From contig OY755183.1 of assembly GCA_963576735.1 (NCBI GenBank), positions 16,635,213 to 16,699,212 on the forward strand: DNA of 64,000 nucleotides, given 5' to 3'. The translations under genes and the position numbers were made by a program. This document shows, in pieces, positions 42,982 through 53,300 of this stretch (its first letter is position 1; every line of letters begins with the position of its first letter). The DNA is from Bedellia somnulentella. Lineage: Eukaryota > Arthropoda > Insecta > Lepidoptera > Bedelliidae. The notes beneath the pieces are model-generated. The model had not been told where the DNA came from and searched no databases. It saw only the letters and a list, made by a program, of their open reading frames with translations.

Positions 42982-43130
42982 ATACTTATGTTATAAATCT
43001 GAAGCATTTCTTCTCTTGAAAGTGCTTAACTCAGGTCCTTATAAAAAAGAATGATTATTTGTTAGATATCCCACCACGGAGGCCTTGACTAAGAATCGTA
43101 ATTAAGACCTACACATATTTGTGATTAGTG

Positions 43131-43738
43131 TATATGTCGTTGCCAAAGCGTAGATTTGCATACATCATGAAATAATCGATAATTTTATGAAATAGTCACA
43201 TTTCATGATGTGGCCAACGTAATTTGACCAGATCATTTAATCGTCAACGTTTAACGATTTATTGATCCACTTTTGGCCAGATCGTAGAAATAGGGTGAAG
43301 CGATCTAAACTCCGCCTTTTTTTTTAACATTTTGCTCAGTTTTAGCGTGATTTGCTTAGTACTCGAGAACCTTTTCTTCGTAAAGTCTTTTTTATCACTT
43401 TCTTCCTCGTTTAATAACGAATTATTAACTTTTTCACTGCTAGAAACAACAATTTCGCCAGTGGCCGCCTTCTTCACTCATAAACAAAGGGCTTTTAGCG
43501 CCTCTACCGGTAATTAGTGTATTAACTTTACGATAGGACCAAATAATCTTAACAATTTCATAAAGAGGCGGCGCGTTTAGTTGCCCATATCGAGAAACAA
43601 TTTCTTATCACCGATCTGCCCAAACCACATCATGATGTGGCCAATAATCAGTAGAACATTTCATGAAATATTTGTATTTCATGAAATTATCGATCACTTC
43701 ATGATGTGCGCAAATCTACGATGTGGCCACGACATATA
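43131..43738. mobile_element. 608-bp MITE with long imperfect TIRs
   Basis: The ends are TATATGTCGTTGCC and GGCCACGACATATA. The inverted match continues imperfectly for about 90 bases (CGTAGATTTGC, ACATCATGAAATAATCGATA). Several CATCATGAAAT / ATTTCATGATGTGGCC subterminal motifs occur in both arms. A TA duplication fits. The inner ORFs show no known domain. Confidence 0.75.
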
Positions 43739-43771
43739 TAATCATAGGATAGGTAATAAGTAATGGTATGC

Positions 43772-43862
43772 AACCGTGAAAGCTCAGTTGGTAGAACACC
43801 CGCTTATCGTGCAGACGATGGGGGCTCAATCAAATCCCGGGTCGGGCCTAGACCAATTTGAC
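43772..43862 (+). mobile_element. Family B SINE head fragment (B8)
   Basis: CAACCGTGAAAGCTCAGTTG, AACACCCGCTTATCGTGCAG and CGGGTCGGGCCTAGACCAAT. The body beyond CCAAAGTCATATTAC is missing. Confidence 0.7.
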
Positions 43863-44179
43863 CTTTCCAAAGTCATATTACATATTACCACATACTTTGA
43901 CTTTTTTACAATATCAATGTTTGTTTCGAATATATCCTGAAACAATCATTTTTCGCGGTTACGACCGGAACTTCGACATTTTAGCTCATGTGCAAAACAT
44001 GGAAGAAGTATTTACTATCAAATATTGTTATTGTAGTTGCACAAACAGGGTTGTATTGCATAAGCATCATTTAAGACCTGTGGGTTGATGTTAACAATTA
44101 AACCATTGAAAACTTTAATACAAAATGTCACGACCGGAACTATTGAAGTGTCCTATATAATAATATAAGATATAATGTG

Positions 44180-44462
44180 TGCAACCGTGAAAGCTAAGTT
44201 GGTAGAACACCGCTCACCGTGCATGCGATGAGGTTTCAATCAAATCCCAGCGGGCTGATTATGTATCTTTAGCGACCGCGATTGTGTCGCAAGTTGCAAT
44301 ATTGTCGCTGTCAAAAGTGTCAGATCGCATACAAATTTATGACATTGACAGCGACAATCGTGCAACTTGCGACACAATCGTCACTCGCAAAAGATACATA
44401 ATCAGGGGGCGGGTCGGGCCTTCACTGACTTGTCTTTTCTAAAGTCATATTACATAGTACCA
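44180..44462 (+). mobile_element. Family B SINE head fragment (B9), split by a MITE
   Basis: Head at 44180-44254 (CAACCGTGAAAGCTAAGTTG ... TCAAATCCCAGCGGG), resuming at 44406 with GGGGCGGGTCGGGCCTTCAC and CTTTTCTAAAGTCATATTAC. Confidence 0.72.
44255..44405. mobile_element. 151-bp palindromic MITE inside SINE B9
   Basis: Runs from CTGATTATGTATCTTTAGCG to CGCAAAAGATACATAATCAG. Inner arms TTGTGTCGCAAGTTGCA and TGCAACTTGCGACACAATCG make it an almost complete foldback. The SINE sequence continues on both sides, with CGGG before and GGGG after as a possible 4-bp duplication. Confidence 0.82.
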
Positions 44463-44467
44463 CATAC

Positions 44468-44515
44468 TCACCGTCTGCACGATAAGTGGTGTTCTACCCA
44501 CTGAGTTATCACGAA
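44468..44515 (-). mobile_element. Family B SINE head fragment (B10)
   Basis: GTCTGCACGATAAGTGGTGT TCTACCCACTGAGTTATCAC is the tRNA-like head on the reverse strand. The body is missing. Confidence 0.65.
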
Positions 44516-44534
44516 ATATACATATACTCAAGGC

Positions 44535-44780
44535 TGTGTTGTGTCGGTTTCGAATAGCACTACCCCATTTCTTCCGGTGGGTATACGTAAGAGGCGACTA
44601 ACGGTATTGGGGCTTTTAAGAGATTTTTATGCGATGCGGTTGGAGACCCATCACCAACAACCTTTATTTCACTATCTTTTCCCCACGCAACTTCCAAAAG
44701 TGGCTGAGGAATTTGTAATTCTCCAGCTCTGGCTACCCCTTTAAGGGATTTATAGCCATGAATATGTGTATGGATGTATG
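44535..44780 (+). mobile_element. Family A copy A26, inserted into an older A copy
   Basis: Full-length + strand copy flanked by TACTCAAGGC at 44525-44534 and 44781-44790. That duplicated sequence is itself the TACTCACGGC motif of an older reverse-strand copy (A27). Confidence 0.87.
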
Positions 44781-45003
44781 TACTCAAGGCTATAAGTCCG
44801 GAAAGTGGTAGGGGTCGAAATACAGGATAAAAATTACTCAGCTGCTTTTGAAGATGGTGAATTAAACGATAATTTTGGTGATTGGATTTCCAATTTACTA
44901 CAACCAATTTACCAATCGTCCAATTTACCTTCAAAAGCTCCGAAACCCTAAGGTATCTCTTACGACAGGTTAGTGCTATTCTAAGCTGCTTTTACACATT
45001 ATT
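44781..45003 (-). mobile_element. Family A copy A27, old, split by A26
   Basis: CTCAAGGCTATAAGTCCGGA, TACAACCAATTTACCAATCG, CTAAGGTATCTCTTACGACA and GTTAGTGCTATTCTAAGCTG are colinear with family A on the reverse strand. The tail lies before 44534. Confidence 0.65.
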
Positions 45004-45009
45004 TCAAAA

Positions 45010-46698
45010 TTTGTAAAAAAACGGAGCTAGGGAACGCTGGCACTATTTAAAAAGTGTAAAAGAAACAAAGGAAAGAAGGAATTTACCACATGACCTCTTT
45101 ACTATTGAGAAGTTTAAGATCAAGCCTTTGAAATCAGATATTCTCATAGCAGAACTCTAATAAGTAGAATACAACTTCTTGTTAAGAAACTCGTTAACAC
45201 ACATCTTTTTTACGTCCATTACAATTTTGGTGTTAGCCTGGAAACATCCTGCACAGAGCCCTCATGACACTGTAGCGACGCGCTGTCAGTACACAATGAC
45301 GCGCACTACCTAGAAACGCTGACAGTGCAAGAAGAATCACATTCCACAGCAACACGAAACCAAGTAATATACGTCACACGCGTCATCAAGACTCGCCATA
45401 CAAATCGTACATCGTGCAATCAAAGTTTTTAAGAAAACATTTACTATATATACAAGTGCCAACTTAATACAGTTGGACCGCGGTCCCCAGGCATACCACC
45501 GCCTGGCGGAAGATCTTCCCTTTTCCTCCACAACACCAAGCCATTTCATCATTTATGTAATCATTAGATAACATTGTAATAGGCTTTCTAACTAAGATTT
45601 CTTTTAACTACTGCTTTGAAATTTGGTTTCTACCACCTTAATACCACCTAGTCCAAGGAAATAAACATCAAACATTAATATTACGCCTTGATTCGGACAG
45701 TCTTGATTTTTAAATTATGATGATGGAATCTCTTGCACCAACATTTACGTTCCTCTTCATACATAGTATATCATAATATTTATTCTCCATTGATATCAAC
45801 GTAATAAACTTAAGAGCGTTGCTCTTGTCGGAGAAAAATACTCCAATCATGGTCAACTCATCATGACAAAAAAAAAACAAAATCATATTTTTGAATTAAA
45901 AATGTAAGAAGAATCCATGATAAGAATTAATGTTATGTATATGCATAATGAAAAAAATTAGTGGTTTAATAGTAACATTGCTTTAATTAAGCCCCAGATC
46001 CTTTACTTGCAATATCAACAGCCTTAACTGAAATAATAAGAAGAGAAAATCAATGGTGCTATTCTTAGGGGAAACTATGCAACCATATATGTTACTCTAA
46101 ATAACTCTTCGAAACTCTTTAAAATATATTTTTTCAAAGGAACCGCTTTATCAAATTTCAAATTCCTAAAATAATATATACTGAAATTTAAAAAAAGTAT
46201 ACTAAATTTCATCACCCTTTTCTACAACTTTTCTCTAAGCTATAATATAACTGCTATAGTATGTCTTGTCTCAAAATTCAGTCTACCTTTGTTTTAATTT
46301 TATGAAAATAGGTTCGGTGGTTTATAAGTGAAAGTGTAAAAGATAAATAGACAGCGTTACTTTTACAGCAGTACCTATTTAAACTAGAAAGGTTACAATA
46401 TTTTTTGCCATATTTTGCTACACTTACTATTTTCTTATATAATGGATAAATGCTCCGAAACACACGAATAATAAATCTTAATAATTATTTATCGTCAAGT
46501 GTATAAAACAAAATAATAATTACAACATTTTACTAAAATTTAATAACTTGCTTAAATGTTAATTTAGTTTTTAATAAGTTTTTAAATCGTTATGCTTTGA
46601 AATATTACTATGCCGCTTAGAACGCAATCTAGTACGGCAAACGTTTTTGGTTTGGTTTCAAGTTTTACCTCTCGATCTTGGAAGTTTCTCTATTTAAC
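45010..46698. other. No recognisable gene
   Basis: AT-rich DNA. At 45292-45360 a motif series (GACGCGCACTACCTAGAAAC, GCTGACAGTGCAAGAAG, CAGCAACACG) resembles 30736-30806, so both belong to a low-copy repeat of unknown type. The ORFs seen are short and unsupported. Confidence 0.45.
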
Positions 46699-46722
46699 AG
46701 TGTTCAATAGATTAAAGGCTTA

Positions 46723-46976
46723 AAAAAGGTACTTAGGGTTCTTATTTGCTGGCATAGGCTTAACTAAATTTGTACTTATCAGTTTGTATGTTACTGGTGG
46801 GTGATGTCTATCTTCCCTTGCAATTGTTAGGTTTGGTTTTAAGCATTCACAGTTAATGTTGGTGAAGAATAAGTCCAGCAAACGATTGTTAATATTGAAA
46901 AATTTATTGAATTGATTAAGTTGCAGATATCCTGCTGTATCGAGTAGTAATCTATCAATCGGATAGTGTCTTGGAT
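46723..46976 (-). pseudogene. LINE endonuclease C-terminal fragment between direct repeats
   Basis: The reverse strand reads DRLLLDTAGYLQLNQFNKFF, then NNRLLDLFFTNINCECLK and REDRHHPPVTYKLIS, the LD-LVxTN and D-HHPP motifs at the end of Jockey/I-type endonucleases. No RT follows. A 24-base direct repeat flanks the fragment (46699-46722 and 46977-47000), so it looks like a short insertion with a long target duplication. Confidence 0.6.
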
Positions 46977-47059
46977 AGTGTTCAATAGATTAAAGGCTTA
47001 ATTGCGAGGTAAGAAATTACCTCGTTTTGTTCCATTTTTATTTTAGTCCTCTTCCTATT

Positions 47060-47344
47060 TAGTTAATACCGCCATGCTTGGTTCACTTCGATAGTGTCAA
47101 CTCAACTTTAACTTTAATTTCAATACCTGAATATTGACAATATTGGCTTAGATTTGCTTGCCTTATCTGTCAAGCATGTCAGTTGTCATTGTCAATGTCT
47201 TACACCACCGTGTCATGTCAATGTCAAAAAATAGTGTTTTGTAATTTTTATTCACGAAGTTTGTGTTGCGTTCAAATTTTATTGAATTTTAAGGACAAAA
47301 ATACATTAATCTCTATCTAAAGTTAACCGCAAGGGCCGATCGTG
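47060..47344 (+). promoter_or_regulatory. Putative UCKL1 promoter/5' leader with TGTCA cluster
   Basis: Lies directly upstream of the first coding exon. Between 47168 and 47226 the pentamer TGTCA occurs seven times, with another at about 47095. No TATA box is evident. The transcription start cannot be fixed from the sequence. The leader just before the ATG is CCGCAAGGGCCGATCGTG. Confidence 0.4.
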
Positions 47345-47397
47345 ATGTCAGCTAAACTGAATAAATTTGATACCCCCAGTTCAGCAAGCTCCGATAG
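47345..47397 (+). CDS. UCKL1: UCKL1 coding exon 1
   Basis: ATG at 47345 begins [17 protein letters not shown]. The donor AG|GTAAAA follows at 47398. It ends with two bases of a Ser codon, which exon 2 completes. The N terminus is not conserved across animals, so the start rests on the in-frame join and the first ATG. Confidence 0.7.
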
Positions 47398-50300
47398 GTA
47401 AAATATTATAAAAGAGTGAGAATAAACAGCTGTGAATTTCTGCATTGCATTTTCTAGTTTTTTACTGTTTCCTGAAAGTGCAACGACTTGTGTTTTTTCT
47501 GAGTATATAAATAATAGTATCAGCTAACTTGCATGTGGTTCCTTGAGTCTATTGACCACGTTTCAAAGGTGCATGTCCTAACCTCTTGATCGGGTTATTT
47601 TTAGATGTGCGAAGTAAACGCACTCAATTCGGCCTAAATAAACACGTGTTTCGGTGGCAGTGTATTGTTCAGCTCAGGTGGAACAGAGAAGAATTGGCAA
47701 CAAATGGAACCAGCACCTGTAATCTTCGCTAAACCGTAAGCTCATGCTGACAATGGCTACCAAAATTTTTCTTTAAAATTATTTTTATTGAGTGCAGGTT
47801 TTGTTTTTATTCTATTTATTTATATTATGATATCCATTTATTCATATGGTAAACAATCTTTATTTTAATACATTTCTATGTATCAGTTTATCTTATCTTC
47901 AATATCAAAGATAACTTTTGTTTGATCATGCAGGCTAACAGTAATCTACACATTTTAATATAAACACAAGTATGTTGGAGTAATGAATACTTTAATGACA
48001 ATTTTCATCAATAAATATAAAGTATTATATTTGTGAAAATGGAGAAAATATTTATAAAAAATCTCACTCACTACTTCACTCATCTCACTTCTAGTAATGT
48101 ATATTGTACATAATAATTATGTTGTTATAGTTTACAGCAACTACCATAAAAATGAACGGTTTAATTTGTTGTCAAGGTTGTACTGCAATCTCATGTTTAG
48201 TTTAATAATTTTGCAGAAATATTTCCTTATATTTGTGTTAGCAAGTTAATAGTTAATTACCATTAATCTATATGTAGTCACAACTTGTTTGACATAAGAT
48301 GAGTAGAGATGGCTTAGAGTAACACTAACCTATTTCTTCTTGTGGATGTTGTATGAGACAACCAAGGGGTTGGGGTTTTTTAAGTGCTGGTTGGATGATG
48401 TGGCTTGTAATTTATCCTCAACCCTACTTTATTTAAAATCTGCTCAAAGAGTACTCAAGTAACAAAAATCATGGGCTTTAAATAGAAAGTGATAATGATA
48501 GGTCTAGTGATAATTTTACAGTTCATAAAACAAACATTTATATTGAATGCAATTCAGATTCAAACTTTGGTTTTTTATTCCTTTGGAGTCTTTTCATTTG
48601 AAAGTCAATAAAATTTTAACTGGTCATACTGGGTTTTTATAATGCATCACATAATTTTAAATTGGTAACACAAGAGGCTAATAACAACTGTTCCGATTAT
48701 CTCAATTTCTTACAGTAATGATAGCCATGTATCAAACACCTGTAATAGAACAAAAATACCTGATATTCATTGCAGACAAGTATTACAATACTCAGAAAAC
48801 CATTCATCATCATACAACCTTGATAGCTCATGGGTCAAACACGAGCCTATCATTCAGACAGACATGGTTTGAAATACTGGGTCAGGCCTACATAAATTTG
48901 TCTTTCCTTATGTCATATGTTAGTGCGGTTAATTTAACATGGTTGTTAATGGTGAGGGGTAAAATTTGGGAGGGAATTCAGATGGCTAAGTTGTACTCAG
49001 TAATGTGACAGTGTATTTGTACAAAACTGTGATACACCCACCCCCTATCATGTGACGACACTGTCAAAGTAAAACATGGGTACTCTGAACAACAGGAGAC
49101 AATATCACATGATGTTAAGAAGTATTATTATACATCAGTAATATAGAGTATGCTGCTTAAACATTTGAGTCTTTCATCATTAACATTTGAGCCAATAGGG
49201 ACCCCTGGGGTTGACATAGACCTCAATGGTGATCTACAAAATAATATGGGTCCTGCATTGCCTTTATCCATCAGAACAGTAAACATTATCTGAATCTAAA
49301 TAAATATAGTCATAATTTCATCATCTTTCAATAATTATTTAGGCATATCTTTACAAATAGGTATAAATACGAAGTGAACTGTGTTTGTAGTTCAAGGTAG
49401 ACCAACACATTGTTGTACCATAATATGACCTACATTATGTAGCGAATTGTAAAGATAACACAAATTTAACTGTTATCATTTCTTGACAATGTCATGTTCA
49501 GAAAGCTTTAGGTATTACTACTGTAAACCTATACCACCAGTGAAACCATCTCACCAGTAATTGGATATGTTGTATTTTAAATTAGTGATTTATAAAAAAA
49601 ATGCTTTTTTTTTATGAAAACAAGAGTTTTAAAAAGTTCTTATTTAAAATTATGTCCTGAGCTTGTTCTGCCATTAAGCATGTAAATATTCATGTACTAA
49701 TAGTCCTATTAAGTCAATCCAAAAATTCATACTATATTACAATATCAATGTTTTTTAAAATGTCAAAAAAAGAAAAAATAATAATTGCAAAACAAATAAA
49801 ATATAAACACACACAATAAGAAATTAAAATTGAGGAAATAATTACAAATAAAAAATATATATCATGTCAATAGGTCATGTCAAATATAATTTTTAAATGC
49901 CACAACCTATATAACAATCTCATAATATCATAATTATTTAGCATGTGTAACTCTGATGCATTCAAACCAAGTTTTAATTTTGCTGAGGTAATCGTGACCT
50001 ACTTAACAACAATATATACAATACATGAATTAGAAAATAATTAGTTAATACTATAATATAGTTGCTGAAATTATTTTAGCATACAATATAAAGATGTGCA
50101 ATTCCTAGGGTACCCACCCCTTTTTGATTTGAGTATTTCATATATCATCATCATCAGCTTATAGATGTCCACTGCTGGACAAAGGCCTCCCCCAATGATC
50201 TCCACAACGACTGGTCCTGTGCTGCCTTCATCCATCGGCTTCCCGCGACCTTGACCAAGTCGTCAGTCCACCTTGTGGGAGGCCTACCCACACTGCGCCC

Positions 50301-53300
50301 TCCGGTATGTGGCCGCCACTCCAGAACCTTCGAGCCCTAACAGCCGTCGGTTCTGCGTGCAATGTGCAATTGCCACTTCAGTTTTGCAATTCTTCGGGCT
50401 ATGTCAGTACACCCGGTTCTTATACGGATCCCCTCGTTGCGGATTTTCATAGTGTCGTTGTTTAGTTGTATTTATCATCATAAATATATTACATCTAAAA
50501 TTTTCTTTATCTTTTAAAATTGCAATGTCATGCATTTCGCCATTCCAGCCCCTAGTAATGACGCGATATAAAGGACCAAAACTGGAAATTCTTAATCTAT
50601 AGTCTGCACCCGGTGTGATTGCTCTATTGGACTCTTTTAGTGTTTCTGTCTCTGACGTTGTTCTTCGCTATTTTCAGCTTCAGTTTGAGTATCTACTGGA
50701 TGTGTTCATGGCATTCTACAGCGATTTTTTCTGCCTTTCATAATTGTAAAATTAACGCCGCTTATCACAGAAAGTATTACAGGAGAAATATTTCATCTAA
50801 ATGTCGTAAAATATTTTCGCTCTATGTTCTGAGTACCAACTTTTTGTCTAGCCGTTTATTGACTGTAATGTATTATTTTATCAGGAATAAAGCAAGTTTT
50901 TTTCACAACAATGTCACGGCAATGACCTTTACTAGAAAGTCAATATCTAGATAATCATGACAGTTCTATCTGATGATTAGTTTTAGTACGACTCTAACCT
51001 TGCGGATGATTTACAACAACCAAGGTTATTTACGGTTATTTATTTATTTAGATAATGAAAAGTGAAAAGTTGTACCTAATAAATTATGGAGTATGAGATT
51101 ATCGGTAATAAAGAAGATACATTGCCTTACCCCATTAATTCCAATTAGGCTAGACAGCGACTATCGATCCCCACATTGTTAAATCCTAGCAAAACTCTCG
51201 CGCTTCATTCAAATTCATAATTACTTTTATGCAAGCTCTAATCTAATTGATATAAATATGTCTTCGTAGTCTTGCTCTACAAACATTCAGGTCACCCAAT
51301 AAAAAGCAGAAATTTCCTGTCATAGCCACCTTAAAACCAACATTAGAAGATGGGACTGTGCTATTCTATGCGCGGAATATCTATTTATCAGTTAATAAGA
51401 TTGCTCTGCATCTAAATTTCTATAATCTAAATTTACATAATTTTATTTTGAATTATTTATATTGTATCAAACATTGTATAACAAATTATGGTAATGCTGT
51501 GCATGCTGTTTTGGTACTGCATCTGAGCAAAACATTATATCTTTTGGAAATTATAATATTATGATGTTGTACTGTGTGTGCGCATGCCTAATAAATAAAT
51601 ATACTACTAAAAGCAAAAAAGGGTAGCCAGAGATTCGAAATCAAAAACTCCTCAGCCACATCTAGAAATTAAATAAGGAAGAGATCGTTATTGAAGGATT
51701 GTTGGTAATTGGCATCCAGACCCAACACCCATGAATCTCTTCATTAGCCCCTTAGTTGCCTCCTACGACACCCACTAAAAGCTTCAGTATTGCTATTCTA
51801 AGCCGACAGCGAACTAAATTATAATAAACAGAAATGCAGCGCATAAAAAACGTTTATACCTACATCTCAACTTGTTATAATAATAATTAAAAAACGAGCA
51901 GGATGTTTATACAATTTAAGATTAGATTATAACTATTGTTCTTGCGGTATGTTTTAATTGCTTTTTAATCGTTTGAGTGCACCATTTTTACATATATCAT
52001 TACGACTGCCAATTTAATAAGAGGACAGACACTATAATGATTACTAATATTAGGGTTGTGCAGTGATCGAAATTCGTCCAAAATTACAGTAAGATTACCT
52101 ACAGTGGTAGTGCGCTTATAATTTTAACGACATTTTTATGGTTTAAAACAGCCATCTTTTTCTAAATTAAATTCGATATACGTAATTACGAGTGTGCTAG
52201 ACTTCAGTATATGAAGTGCAATTTTTATCGCACTATTTACTTTATGCAGAAAGTAAACTAAGTAATAAATAACAATGAATGAATAATAAATATGACGACG
52301 ACGTGATAGCTCAATGGGTAGAACACTGGTTATCGTGCAAACGACTAGTGTTCCAATCCCGGGTCGGGCCTACACCAATTTGTCTTTTCTAAAGACATAT
52401 GTGTGGTTAATTTATCATGGTTGTTAACGGTGAGGGAAAACATCGTGAGGAAACCCACATGTCTAAGTTGTAGTTTGTTGTGTGACACTGTATTCGTACA
52501 AAACAGCGATAGGCCTGCCCCCTATCACGTGAGTACACTGTCCATGCAAAACGTGGGTACTCTGAACACCAGGTGACAAAGTCCCGTGATGTTCAGAAGT
52601 ATTAGTACCTCTGCCAACCCCTTCGGGGATATTCGGCGTAAAAGTTTATGTCTTATATTATGTTATGAAAAATAAAATATGTATTATTTTCACTTTCACA
52701 TTCTACTTTTTTTTATATATATTCTTAATCGTTATAAACCCTATTCCAGTGAAGTAGCGGAGCTGGCTCTGGATTTCAACGAGCAGGTGTTCATAGACGA
52801 TGACGACTTCTCGCGAGCGCCGGCGTCGCCGACCACCGTGCCTAATGTGCGCCCGTACCGACCTCCTTCCACTGGTATGATATACATTTACTCACGCCAT
52901 TATTTCCCATTGGGGTAGGCAGAGACTATTGACCGCCACTTTGTACGATCCTGGCAAACCTCTCTAGCTTCGTTTACATGCTTCTCCATCTAACTTGAGA
53001 ATAGAGTTTCTTTATTTAATACATACGTAACTGCCTCCGCTTAAGCGCTTGGACTCAAATTCGGAGGTCTCGAGGTCTCAAATCACCCTATATAGGGAAG
53101 GCTTGATCCCCTTGCTGGGGCCATATATGGGCTGTGAGGATACATATACTGTTGTGTAGTGTCGGCTTAGAATGTCACTACCCCTTTCTATCCACAGGTT
53201 AGAGGCGGCTTAGGGTATTGGGGCTTATTAAGTGATTGTTTGGCGATGCGGTTGGAGACCCATCACCAACAATCTTTATTTGCAATTCTTTCCCCATTAA

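Noticed and set aside
43259..43477. 72-codon Lys-rich ORF within the MITE
   Set aside because: No domain is seen and it lies inside a non-coding TIR element. A possible relic, but unsupported.
47605..47731. Possible alternative UCKL1 exon (TTATTTTTAG| ... AAACC|GTAAGC)
   Set aside because: Both splice motifs exist, but joined to exon 1 it meets a stop after three codons. It may be a chance pair or an untranslated alternative exon, and nothing in the sequence decides.
50500..50700. - strand open frame with [17 protein letters not shown] as a nested host gene
   Set aside because: It is only about 60 codons, with no start and no recognised family, next to LINE debris.
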